Below, piece after piece: positions 50,292 to 59,227 of a stretch of 64,000 nt of DNA. The translations under genes were made by a program, and so were the position numbers. Below the pieces are notes generated by a model. The model was not told where the DNA came from, searched no databases, and saw nothing but the letters and a program-made list of their open reading frames with translations. Origin of the DNA: Bradyrhizobium cytisi (lineage in GTDB: Bacteria; Pseudomonadota; Alphaproteobacteria; Rhizobiales; Xanthobacteraceae); NCBI RefSeq assembly GCF_008123515.1, contig NZ_VSSR01000060.1, forward strand, positions 54,495 through 118,494. Reading direction: 5' to 3'. Positions within the stretch are counted from its first letter, which is position 1. Each line of letters begins with the position of its first letter.

Positions 50292-50315
50292 CGCGGCGCG
50301 CATCTGAGCGCCGCG
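50292..50315 (-). other. Intercistronic hairpin between the two hsp20 genes
   Basis: A perfect 8-bp stem (cgcggcgc / gcgccgcg) with an 8-nt loop, 25-50 bp after the first hsp20 gene. There is no U-run. It may stabilise or partly attenuate the transcript, setting the ratio of the two chaperones. Confidence 0.5.
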
Positions 50316-50339
50316 TTCCGCCAATCCCTCGACCGCGCG

Positions 50340-50801
50340 TTAGGCTGCTTCCTTCTGCTCGATCTGAGATGCGGGAGGGGCCGCACCCGCGATCTGGATC
50401 CGGCGCGGCCTCATGGCTTCGGGGACCTCACGGACCAGATCGACGATCAAGAGGCCGTCCTGGAAAGACGCCTGCTTCACCTGGACGTAGTCGGCGAGGT
50501 TGAACACGCGCCGGAATGGACGCGCAGCGATGCCGTGATAGAGATATTCGCGCGCAGCATCGTCGGGCTTCCGACCTTCGATTGTGAGCGCGTTCTGTTC
50601 GGCCGTCACTGTGATGTCGTTGGCGCCGAAGCCGGCCACGGCGAGGCTGATCCGGTAGTGGTCTTCGCCGGACCGCTCGATGTTATAAGGGGGGTAGTTG
50701 TCCTCGGTCGTCTGGCGCAGCGTGCTGTCGACGAGGTCGGCTAGGTGATCGAAGCCGATGGTGGAGCGCCACAGGGGCGCGAAGTCAAAGCTGGTCCTCA
50801 T
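50340..50801 (-). CDS. Small heat-shock protein, HSP20 family (class B-like)
   Basis: 153 residues from the ATG at 50801. Alpha-crystallin domain: PYNIERSGEDHYRISLAVAG, ALTIEGRKPDD, then ASFQDGLLIVDLVREVPEAM. The DFAPLWRSTIGFDHL start fits rhizobial small heat-shock proteins under ROSE control. GGAGG at 50814-50810 is 8 nt from the ATG and lies inside the predicted RNA thermometer. It heads the hsp operon; an RpoH-type -35 box lies 160 bp upstream. Confidence 0.92.
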   Translation of the reverse strand: MRTSFDFAPLWRSTIGFDHLADLVDSTLRQTTEDNYPPYNIERSGEDHYRISLAVAGFGANDITVTAEQNALTIEGRKPDDAAREYLYHGIAARPFRRVFNLADYVQVKQASFQDGLLIVDLVREVPEAMRPRRIQIAGAAPPASQIEQKEAA

Positions 50802-50880
50802 AACCAAGTCCTCCAAAGAGCAAGATGGATACGAAGGAACGCAGGACAGGGTTTTCAGACGGGGTCCGAAGACACCGGCC
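50802..50880 (-). promoter_or_regulatory. ROSE-type RNA thermometer in the hsp20 leader
   Basis: The leader ends with UUGCUCUUUGGAGGAC about 8 nt before the ATG. The UUGCU at 50823-50819 faces the Shine-Dalgarno GGAGG at 50814-50810 across a short loop, the defining feature of ROSE elements (a UYGCU motif that masks the ribosome site at low temperature). Upstream leader sequence has further short stems. This fits known ROSE control of Bradyrhizobium small heat-shock genes. Folding was not computed. Confidence 0.7.
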
Positions 50881-50940
50881 CAGCGCCCGCGCCGGGCCCT
50901 CTCGGGCACCCGGCACACCGCTCTCGCGGCGAAAAATGAC

Positions 50941-50966
50941 TTAGAAGAAGGGATGTCGGTTTCAAG
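50941..50966 (-). promoter_or_regulatory. RpoH-like heat-shock promoter
   Basis: On the reverse strand, CTTGAAA (50966-50960) is a perfect -35 box for alphaproteobacterial sigma-32. A looser -10 region (CTTCTAAG) follows about 13 bp later. Transcription would start near 50935, leaving a leader of about 135 nt that contains the ROSE element. Confidence 0.6.
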
Positions 50967-51046
50967 AGGGCGGTCGAAAAAATTTCGAGCGCGCGGGGGG
51001 ACGTGCTGGCAAGACGACGGCCGGTCAGTTCCAGGCCGGATTTGCC

Positions 51047-52540
51047 TCAAGCCTTCGCGTGGGCACGGTCCGGTTCGCGCAAGGCCAGCGGGGGCCAGAA
51101 CTTAGCCCAAGGCTGCGCCGCTTCGAACGCCGCCGCAATGCGGAAGATGGTCGGCTCGTCGAGCCATGGCGCAACGATCTGAAGGCCGATCGGCAAACCG
51201 TCGCGATCGAAGCCGCAGGGTAGCGTCGCCGCCGGAAGACCAGCAAGATTGATCGGCCAGGTAAAGGGCGACCAGCCGAGATGCGGATCGACCTTGCTGC
51301 CGTCGATCGTGTCGACGCCGATCCGGCCGGCCTCGAATGCGGTCACCGCGACCGTCGGAGTCACCAGCGCATCGACGCGCTCGAACAATTTCAAGAACGC
51401 ATTGCGGGCCTGGCCGCGCCGGTAGCTGGCTTCGATATAATCCGTGCCGCTGTAGTGGCGGCCGGCGCTGACGACATCGCGATAGTCGGCTTCGGAGCTG
51501 GCGAGATCGGCCGTGCTTTTGGTCGCCACCGCCGCCGCCTGCTCGGTGAAGGCGATCGGCTTCAGCGTGTGCTCGAGAATGCCGGGATCGAGGCCCGGAC
51601 CATCCATGGTGACCTGCGCGCCGCAGGAATCGAGAATGGCGAGCGCCTTGCCGAATGCCGCGCGGACGTCAGCGTTGATCGTGGCGTAGCCGAGATCGGC
51701 GCTCGCACCGATGCGGAGGCCGTTCAATGAGGCCGCGTTCGTATCGAAGCAGCGCGGCGACACCGGCAGGCTCGCGGGATCGCGTGGATCGTAAGCAGCG
51801 ATGATCTCCAGCACCAGCGCGGCATCCGCGACCGTCCGCGTGATCGGGCCGGTGTGCGCGAGCGAGGCCCAGGACGGCGGCGAGAAGCCGGGCGAGCGCG
51901 GCACCAGGCCGAAGGTCGGCTTCAGCCCGAACACGCCGCAGAACGATGACGGTACGCGGATCGAGCCGACGCCGTCGGTGCCGATCGCGATCGGGCCGCA
52001 ACCGGCGGCGACGCCAGCCGCCGCGCCGCCGCTCGACCCACCGCTGGTGCGGCCGGGATTCCAGGGGTTGCGCGTGGTGCCGGTGACGGGGCTGTCCGCC
52101 GTCAGCTTGTAGCCGGACTCGCAAGTCGTGGTCTTGCAGGTGATGATCGCGCCGGACGCTTTCAGCGCCGACACCACGGCGGCATCGACATCGGGCACGA
52201 ACGCCTTGTTCATCGGTGAGCCGGCATAGGCCGGCACGCCCGCGACAAACACGAGATCCTTGATCGTGACAGGCACGCCGGCGAGCGATCCCTTCGCCTC
52301 GCCCGCGCGCATCTCCCTGGTGAGACGGTCGGCCTCCGTCTTCGCCTGCTCGTACATCGGTGTCACCACCGCATTGCAGGCTTCATTCGTGGCTTCGAGC
52401 GCGGCAATGGTGTCGTCGACGACATCACGCGGGGTGAACGCCTTGCGGCGGTAGCCGGCCATGATCTCGGTTGCAGAAAGCGCGCCAAGGCCAGTCGGCG
52501 CCGGCGGGAAGGCCGCTCGGCCGGAACCATCAGTCATCAT
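51047..52540 (-). CDS. Amidase (amidase-signature family)
   Basis: 497 residues with the full catalytic triad of the family: Lys94 in VTIKDLVF, cis-Ser169 in GRTSGGSSGGAAAG and nucleophile Ser193 in GTDGVGSIRVPSSFCG. It hydrolyses an amide to acid and ammonia. I take the ATG at 52540; the adjacent ATG at 52537 is also possible. It starts 13 bp after the molybdenum-hydroxylase middle-subunit gene, so it is probably the next step in the same pathway. Substrate unknown. Confidence 0.93.
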   Translation of the reverse strand: MMTDGSGRAAFPPAPTGLGALSATEIMAGYRRKAFTPRDVVDDTIAALEATNEACNAVVTPMYEQAKTEADRLTREMRAGEAKGSLAGVPVTIKDLVFVAGVPAYAGSPMNKAFVPDVDAAVVSALKASGAIITCKTTTCESGYKLTADSPVTGTTRNPWNPGRTSGGSSGGAAAGVAAGCGPIAIGTDGVGSIRVPSSFCGVFGLKPTFGLVPRSPGFSPPSWASLAHTGPITRTVADAALVLEIIAAYDPRDPASLPVSPRCFDTNAASLNGLRIGASADLGYATINADVRAAFGKALAILDSCGAQVTMDGPGLDPGILEHTLKPIAFTEQAAAVATKSTADLASSEADYRDVVSAGRHYSGTDYIEASYRRGQARNAFLKLFERVDALVTPTVAVTAFEAGRIGVDTIDGSKVDPHLGWSPFTWPINLAGLPAATLPCGFDRDGLPIGLQIVAPWLDEPTIFRIAAAFEAAQPWAKFWPPLALREPDRAHAKA

Positions 52541-52553
52541 CAACCCTAAAGAG

Positions 52554-53351
52554 TTAGCTGAGCGCCGCGTCGACGGCGCGCTTGGCCATCACCGTGACGA
52601 GATGCGCACGGTAATCGGCTTCGGCGTGGATATCGGAGGTGAGACCGTCGTTGTCGATCTTGATCGCCGCAATTGCGGACGGATCAAAATTCTCCGACAG
52701 CGCCACCTCCATCGGCGGCACGCGGAACACGCCGGGACCCGCGCCGGTTACGGCGACGCGGACACCATCGGCGAATTTCGCGACGAATACGCCGACCAGC
52801 GCATAACGCGACGCCGGCGCCTTGAACTTCGAGTAACCTGCCTTGAGCGGCACGGGAAAACGAATCGCAGTGATGATCTCGCCTACTTCGAGCGCAGTCT
52901 CGAACAGGCCGAGGAAGAACTTGTCGGCTGCGATATCGCGCGTGCTGGAGACGATGGTGGCGCCGAGACCGAGCACGCCGGCCGGATAATCCGCCGCAGG
53001 ATCATTGTTGGCGACCGAGCCGCCAATTGTGCCGCGGTTGCGTACGGCGGGATCGCCGATCATCGAGGCCAGTGCCGCGAGCCCGGGGATTTTCGTCTGC
53101 ACAAGCCTGGAGGCAGCCACCACGGCATGCGGCGTCATCGCGCCGATGGTGATGGTGGCGCCGTCGTCGGTGATGCCTTTGAGAGACCCGAGCTTTGACA
53201 GATCGACCAATGCGACGGGGCTCGCCAGCCGCTGCTTTATCGTCGGGATCAGCGTCATGCCGCCGGCGACGAGCTTGCTGTCCTCGATCGAGGTCAGCAG
53301 CTTGGCTGCATCCGGGATTTGGCCGGGCTGGTGATAGGCAAATGGTTTCAT
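52554..53351 (-). CDS. Molybdenum hydroxylase FAD-binding (medium) subunit
   Basis: 265 residues, CoxM/XdhB type. FAD-binding motifs are KLVAGGMTLIPTIKQRL (residues 27-43) and MIGDPAVRNRGTIGGSVANN (about 97-116). It passes electrons from the iron-sulfur subunit to FAD. It lies 14 bp after the large-subunit gene and before the amidase. The order small-large-medium differs from the medium-small-large order of CO dehydrogenase operons. Confidence 0.92.
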   Translation of the reverse strand: MKPFAYHQPGQIPDAAKLLTSIEDSKLVAGGMTLIPTIKQRLASPVALVDLSKLGSLKGITDDGATITIGAMTPHAVVAASRLVQTKIPGLAALASMIGDPAVRNRGTIGGSVANNDPAADYPAGVLGLGATIVSSTRDIAADKFFLGLFETALEVGEIITAIRFPVPLKAGYSKFKAPASRYALVGVFVAKFADGVRVAVTGAGPGVFRVPPMEVALSENFDPSAIAAIKIDNDGLTSDIHAEADYRAHLVTVMAKRAVDAALS

Positions 53352-53365
53352 TGTTGATGTCCTCC

Positions 53366-55753
53366 CTATTCCGCGGCGACCGGCAGCGACGCGTTTTGCA
53401 GCAGGCGCCAGATCCGGTTCGGCGTTGCCGGCATGTCGACATGGGTGACGCCGAGATGCGCGAGCGCGTCGACCACCGCGTTGATGACGGCGGCCGGCGA
53501 GCCGATGGTGCCGACCTCGCCGCAGCCCTTCACGCCCATCGGGGTGTGCGTGCAGAGCGTGGAATGGGTCGCAACCTTCATCATCGGCATGTGATCGGCT
53601 CGCGGCATGCAGTAGTCCATCAACGAGCCCGACAGCAGCTGGCCCGAGCCTTCGTCGTAGACCGCGTTCTCGAACAACGCCTGGCCGACGCCCTGCACGA
53701 TGCCGCCGTGCAACTGGCCCTCGACGATCATCGGATTGATGACCGTGCCGACGTCGTCGACCGCGGTGTAATTGACCAGCGTCACCGTGCCCGTCTCCGG
53801 ATCGACCTCGACCTCGGCGATGTGGCAGCCGCCGGGATAGGTGAAGTTGACGGGGTCGTAATAGGCCTGCTCTTCCAGCCCCGGCTCCAGCACCTCCAGC
53901 GGATAGTTGTGAGGCACATAAGCGGCGCCCGCGATCTCCTCGAACGACTTGATGCGGTCCGTACCCGCGACTGAGAAGTTTCCGGCCTCGAACTGGATAT
54001 CGACTTCAGCGGCCTCCAGCAGATGCGCCGCGATCTTCTTGCCCTTGGCGATCACCTTGTCGGTCGCCTTCGACAACGCTGCTCCGCCCACCACGAGGGA
54101 ACGCGAGCCATAGGTGCCCATGCCGAACTGCACGCGATCGGTATCGCCGAACACGATGTCGACATTCTCAAAGGACACGCCAAGCTTTTCCGAGACGATC
54201 TGCGCAAACGTCGTCTCGTGGCCCTGGCCGTGATTGTGCGTACCGATCATGACCGTGACCTGGCCGGTCGGATGCACGCGCACCGTGGCGCTCTCGTAGA
54301 GACCGCCGCGTGCGCCGAGCCTTCCTGCGAAGCGCGACGGCGCAAGGCCGCACGCCTCGACATAGGTGGAATAGCCGAGCCCGCGGAATTTGCCCTTGCT
54401 GGCAGACGCTGCCTTGCGCACGCCGAAATTCTTGACGTCGGCGGCGACGAGCGCGCCGTCGAGGCATCCCATCGGATCGCCGGAATCGTACTGCACCAGC
54501 ACCGGCGTCTGATACGGATAGGCCTCCTTCGGGATCATGTTGCGCCGGCGAATCTCGACGCGGTCGATGCCCATCTCGCTGGCTGCGACATCGACGATGC
54601 GCTCCAGCACGAAGGTCGCCTCGGGCCGGCCCGCGCCGCGGTAGGCATCGACCGGCACGGTGTTGGTGAAGACCACCTTCACGTTGCAGTAAATTGCGGG
54701 CGTGGTGTAGACGCCGCCGAGCAGCGGACCATAGAGATTGGTCGGGATGTTCGGTCCGAAAGTCGAGAGATAACCGCCCATATTGGCGAGCGTATTGACG
54801 CGGAACGCCAGGAACTTTCCGTGTTCATCCAGCGCCAGCTCGGCTTCGGTGACGTGATCGCGGCCGTGACGATCGGAGACGTAGCCTTCCGAGCGGCTTG
54901 CGACCCATTTGATCGGCCGCATCACGCGCTTGGCGGCCCAGGTGATCACGGCCTCTTCGCCGTAGTGGAATTGCTTGACGCCAAAGCCGCCGCCGACATC
55001 GGGTGCGACGACGCGCAGCTTGTGCTGCGGGATGTTCAGCACCAGCGCGCCCATCAGGAAGCGCACGACGTGCGGGAACTGGCTGGTGGTCCACAGCGTG
55101 AAGCGATCGGTGCCCGGCTCGTATTCGGCGATCGCCGCGCGCGGCTCTATCGGGTTGCCGATCAGGCGGTTGTTGACGAGGCTGAGCTTGGCGACATGCG
55201 CAGCCTTGCGGAACGCGGTTTCGACCGCGGCCTTGTCACCGAGCTCCCAGTCGCAGCAGATGTTGTTCGGCACGTCGTCGAACAGTTGCGGCGCGCCGGG
55301 CCTGACGGCTTCGAGCACGCCGACCACGGAGGGCAGCACCTCGTAATCGACCGTCAGCAGCTCGGCCGCGGCATTGGCCTGCCCCGGCGTCTCGGCGATG
55401 ACGAAGGCCACCATGTCGCCGACGAAGCGCACCTTGCCCTGCGCCAGCATCGGGAATGGCGGCTCCTTCATCGGCACGCCCTTGGCGTCCGAGATGCCCC
55501 AGCCGCAGGGCAGAGAGCCCAGCTTATCGGCCGCGACATCCTCGCCCGTCAAGACCGCGATGACTCCGGGCGACGCCAGCGCCGCGCTCTTGTCGATGCC
55601 CCGCAACACGGCATGGCCATGCGGAGAACGCACGAACACGCCGGCCGTCATGCCCGGACGCTTGATGTCGGAGACGTAATTGCCGCGGCCGGTGAGGAAG
55701 CGCTGGTCTTCTTTCCGCTTCGGTGAGGCGCCGATCCCGATCACATTGCCCAT
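53366..55753 (-). CDS. Molybdenum hydroxylase large (molybdopterin) subunit, form II CODH-like
   Basis: 795 residues from the ATG at 55753 with AGGGAGAG upstream. Mo-cofactor contacts include GGGFGVKQFHYGEEA, the loop VDAYRGAGRPEA and the active-site glutamate in KGCGEVGTIGSP. The AYRGAGR loop marks 'form II' enzymes, not true CO dehydrogenase (which has AYRCSFR). So it likely hydroxylates a carbon of a heterocycle or aldehyde. It is preceded by the [2Fe-2S] subunit and a polyamine-type ABC importer. Confidence 0.92.
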   Translation of the reverse strand: MGNVIGIGASPKRKEDQRFLTGRGNYVSDIKRPGMTAGVFVRSPHGHAVLRGIDKSAALASPGVIAVLTGEDVAADKLGSLPCGWGISDAKGVPMKEPPFPMLAQGKVRFVGDMVAFVIAETPGQANAAAELLTVDYEVLPSVVGVLEAVRPGAPQLFDDVPNNICCDWELGDKAAVETAFRKAAHVAKLSLVNNRLIGNPIEPRAAIAEYEPGTDRFTLWTTSQFPHVVRFLMGALVLNIPQHKLRVVAPDVGGGFGVKQFHYGEEAVITWAAKRVMRPIKWVASRSEGYVSDRHGRDHVTEAELALDEHGKFLAFRVNTLANMGGYLSTFGPNIPTNLYGPLLGGVYTTPAIYCNVKVVFTNTVPVDAYRGAGRPEATFVLERIVDVAASEMGIDRVEIRRRNMIPKEAYPYQTPVLVQYDSGDPMGCLDGALVAADVKNFGVRKAASASKGKFRGLGYSTYVEACGLAPSRFAGRLGARGGLYESATVRVHPTGQVTVMIGTHNHGQGHETTFAQIVSEKLGVSFENVDIVFGDTDRVQFGMGTYGSRSLVVGGAALSKATDKVIAKGKKIAAHLLEAAEVDIQFEAGNFSVAGTDRIKSFEEIAGAAYVPHNYPLEVLEPGLEEQAYYDPVNFTYPGGCHIAEVEVDPETGTVTLVNYTAVDDVGTVINPMIVEGQLHGGIVQGVGQALFENAVYDEGSGQLLSGSLMDYCMPRADHMPMMKVATHSTLCTHTPMGVKGCGEVGTIGSPAAVINAVVDALAHLGVTHVDMPATPNRIWRLLQNASLPVAAE

Positions 55754-55755
55754 GG

Positions 55756-56247
<492 letters not shown>

Positions 56248-56266
56248 GCTCCTGCGCGACGGGTCT

Positions 56267-57373
56267 TTAGGCGAGTGGAAGCGCGCTGCCGGTGGCCCAT
56301 GTGGCCGTGACGACATCGCCGACGGTGAAAGGATCTGCGAAGAAGGTCTTTTCCGGCACATAGGCCACGAACTCGTCGTCCGGCACGGTGTCGAGCATGA
56401 CCTTGACGAAATAGCCCTGGTATTCGATCGCGAGCACCCGGCTCGGCAGCGAAGTGGTGCAGCCCGGCGGCAGATCCCTGCCCGGCCTGACCAGCGCGAC
56501 GTCGTCGCGGCGCACGGCGATATCGACCTTGTCGCCGACGCTGACGGCCGGGCGCGCCTGAAGCGGCACCTCGATGCCATCAGGCGCGGCCTGTGCCAGC
56601 GTAAAGCTTGCACCGTTGACCTTTTCGACCCGGCCGGAGAGCACGTTCTGGCCGCCCATGAACTCGGCGACATAACGATCGTGCGGATGGGCGTAGACGT
56701 CGCGCGCGGCACCCGCCTGCTTGATCTTGCCCTGCTCCATCACCACCACAAGGTCGGCAAGCGCGATCGCCTCGAGCTGGGTGTGGGTGACGTGGATGAA
56801 GGTGATGCCGAGCTCCTGCTGCATCCGCCGCAATTCCTGGCGCATCTGGACGCGGAGCTGCTCGTCGAGCGCCGACAGCGGCTCGTCGAGCAGCAGCACG
56901 CGCGGCTCGGTGATCGCGGCGCGCGCCAACGCCACGCGCTGCTGCTGGCCGCCGGAGAGCTGCGCCGGCAGGCGATCTGCGAATTGCGTCAGCCGCACCT
57001 TCTCGATCATGGCGTCGGCGGCACGCAGGCGGTCGGTTTTGGACTGGCCTCGCACGCGCAACGCAAAAGCGATGTTCTCGCGGACCGTCAAATGCGGGAA
57101 CAGCGCGTAGGACTGGAACATCATTGCGGTGCGCCGCTGCACCGGCGCGAGGCCGACGACGTTCTGGCCGCCAATCACGATCTCGCCCGCGGTCGGGTCC
57201 TCGTGGCCCGCGATCATGCGCAGGATCGTGGTCTTGCCGCAGCCGGAGGGACCGATGAAGCAGCAATAGGCGCCGTCTGCGATCCTGAGATTGACGCCGT
57301 CGACCACATTGGTCACGCCGTCAAAGCTCTTGCAGACGCCTGCCAGTTCAATATCGCCGCGATCGTTCTTCAT
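56267..57373 (-). CDS. ABC transporter ATP-binding protein, PotA-like
   Basis: 368 residues. Walker A GPSGCGKTT, signature LSGGQQQRVALARA, Walker B RVLLLDEPLSALDE and switch-His in HVTHTQLEA are present, followed by a C-terminal TOBE domain. It powers a polyamine/spermidine-type importer. I chose the ATG at 57373; an open GTG at 57394 overlaps the permease stop. Last transporter gene before the hydroxylase genes. Confidence 0.92.
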   Translation of the reverse strand: MKNDRGDIELAGVCKSFDGVTNVVDGVNLRIADGAYCCFIGPSGCGKTTILRMIAGHEDPTAGEIVIGGQNVVGLAPVQRRTAMMFQSYALFPHLTVRENIAFALRVRGQSKTDRLRAADAMIEKVRLTQFADRLPAQLSGGQQQRVALARAAITEPRVLLLDEPLSALDEQLRVQMRQELRRMQQELGITFIHVTHTQLEAIALADLVVVMEQGKIKQAGAARDVYAHPHDRYVAEFMGGQNVLSGRVEKVNGASFTLAQAAPDGIEVPLQARPAVSVGDKVDIAVRRDDVALVRPGRDLPPGCTTSLPSRVLAIEYQGYFVKVMLDTVPDDEFVAYVPEKTFFADPFTVGDVVTATWATGSALPLA

Positions 57374-57380
57374 TCCCAAA

Positions 57381-58271
57381 TCAACCCTTTGCACTGCTAC
57401 CGCGCCTCTTTTGAATCAGCACGATGCTGCCGAGGCTCGCACCGATGACGATAAAGGAGACGATGGTCGTCACCGTGCCCAGCGCATAAAGCGAGGGCGA
57501 GGTGACGTTCAATGTCATGCTCCAGATCTCCAATGGCAGCGTGTTGAGCGAGCCCGCGGTCTGGAGGCTGCGCGCGAACTCGTCGTAGGAGAGCGTGAAC
57601 CCGAACAGCGCGACCGCGACGAGGCCGGGCGCCAATACCGGGATCATCACCAGCCGGATCGACTGCCAGCGGCTGGCCCCGAGATCGTAGGCCGCCTCCT
57701 CCCAGACGTGATCGAAGCGCGACATCACCGCGAACATCACCAGCACGCCGAACGGCAGCGTCCAGGACAGCTGCGCACCGAGCGCCGAGGTGTACCAGCT
57801 CGCATTCAGCCCGAGCGCCTGGAACAGCAGACCGGTGCCGAGGCCGAGCACCAGGCCGGGGGCCACCAGGCTGCCGATCATCATGTAGAAGACAAAGGTG
57901 TCGCCGCGAAAGCGCTTGCGGAAGCCGAGCCCGGCGAGAAACGAGACCACCACCGTGATGACAGTGACGATGACGGCGAGCTTGATCGAGCGGTCGAACG
58001 AGCCCTTGACGTCACCGGTCCGGACCTGAGTGAAGAGGTCGACAAACCAGTGCAGCGAGTGTCCCTTCATCGGGAACACGAGTCCGCCGCGAATGTCCTG
58101 GAACGACAGGACATAGATGCAGAACATCGGGCCGTAGAGCGCGATCACGTAGAGCCCGAACAGCGTCGCCAGCACGTAGAACGTCCAGGGACGCCCGCCC
58201 TTGCTCGGCGCGATCGCCTTGGTCGTCGCGGGTGCGACCCTCTCGGGCATGTCGGCGAGAACAGCGCTCAT
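57381..58271 (-). CDS. ABC transporter permease, PotC-like
   Basis: 296 residues with six membrane helices. The cytoplasmic EAA loop reads YDLGASRWQSIRLVMIPVLA, which meets the ATPase. It forms one half of the membrane channel with the PotB-like permease. The start overlaps that gene by 4 bp (ATGA). The N-terminal polar extension (about 25 residues) is longer than usual. Confidence 0.91.
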   Translation of the reverse strand: MSAVLADMPERVAPATTKAIAPSKGGRPWTFYVLATLFGLYVIALYGPMFCIYVLSFQDIRGGLVFPMKGHSLHWFVDLFTQVRTGDVKGSFDRSIKLAVIVTVITVVVSFLAGLGFRKRFRGDTFVFYMMIGSLVAPGLVLGLGTGLLFQALGLNASWYTSALGAQLSWTLPFGVLVMFAVMSRFDHVWEEAAYDLGASRWQSIRLVMIPVLAPGLVAVALFGFTLSYDEFARSLQTAGSLNTLPLEIWSMTLNVTSPSLYALGTVTTIVSFIVIGASLGSIVLIQKRRGSSAKG

Positions 58272-59146
58272 CGCGTGATCTCCTGCCTGATATCGACGGT
58301 GCGCAGGATCAGCGAGACGATCGCGACCAGCACCAGCGTCAGCAGCACGGCGCTCGCCGCCGCGGTCGGATATTGCAGCACGCCAACATCCTCATAGAAG
58401 GCGCTGACCACCGAGGCCGAGCCGCCGCCGGACATCACCTTGACCACGAAGAAGTCGCCCATCACGATTGACACCACGAAGATGGTGCCGAGCGCGATGC
58501 CGCTCTTGGACATCGGCACGACGATCAGGCGCATGATGTCGAAACGGCTGGCGCCAGCATCGATCGCCGCCTCGATCAGCTTCTTGTCGATCCGCGCCAT
58601 CGAATTGAAGATCGGCACGATCATGAAGATCGTAAGCTGGTGGACATAGGCGATGACCACCGCGAGGTCGGAGAACAACAGCACTTCGAGGGGCTGATGG
58701 ATCACGCCCATCGCCAGCAGCGCCTGATTGATCAGTCCTTCCTTGCCGAGCAGCGGGATCCAGGAAATCATCCGGATGATGTTCGAGGTCCAGAACGGCA
58801 CCGTGCACAACAGGAACAGGCCGATCGCCAGCAACTGGTTGCGGACGTGAAACACCAGGAAATAGGCGACGAAGAAGCCGATGATGAGCGTGAAGACCCA
58901 GGTCAGCACGGTGAACTTGATGGTCGCGAGATACAGTTTCAGCGTCAGCGCCGAATGCAGCACCTCGACATAGCTTGCGAGCGTGAAGCCCGGCGTCAGC
59001 CCGCCAAAGCCGTCGGTGGCGAAGAAGCTTGCGGCCAGAACGACCAGGATCGGCGCCACGAAGAACGGCACGAGCACCAGGACCAGTGGCGAGACATAGA
59101 GCCAGCCGGCGAGATTGGAGCGCGATGGAGCTGGACTGGGCTGCAT
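58268..59146 (-). CDS. ABC transporter permease, PotB-like
   Basis: 292 residues with six membrane helices. EAA loop: AAIDAGASRFDIMRLIVVPM, typical for the polyamine/opine/phosphonate-type family. It pairs with the PotC-like permease. It lies downstream of the binding protein, with a strong hairpin in the 81-bp gap. Confidence 0.91.
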   Translation of the reverse strand: MQPSPAPSRSNLAGWLYVSPLVLVLVPFFVAPILVVLAASFFATDGFGGLTPGFTLASYVEVLHSALTLKLYLATIKFTVLTWVFTLIIGFFVAYFLVFHVRNQLLAIGLFLLCTVPFWTSNIIRMISWIPLLGKEGLINQALLAMGVIHQPLEVLLFSDLAVVIAYVHQLTIFMIVPIFNSMARIDKKLIEAAIDAGASRFDIMRLIVVPMSKSGIALGTIFVVSIVMGDFFVVKVMSGGGSASVVSAFYEDVGVLQYPTAAASAVLLTLVLVAIVSLILRTVDIRQEITR

Positions 59147-59176
59147 ATCAGCAAAGGCCTCGAAGTCGGTCTTGTC

Positions 59177-59202
59177 GCACCGGCGCGTGACGGCGCCGGT
59201 GC
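59177..59202 (-). other. Hairpin between binding-protein and permease genes
   Basis: A perfect 10-bp stem (gcaccggcgc / gcgccggtgc) with a 6-nt loop, 25 bp after the binding-protein stop. Such structures in ABC operons usually protect the upstream mRNA and give the binding protein higher expression than the permeases. Without a U-run it is probably not a full terminator. Confidence 0.65.
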
Positions 59203-59227
59203 TTCTTCCGGTCAGGGAAAGCAGGTT

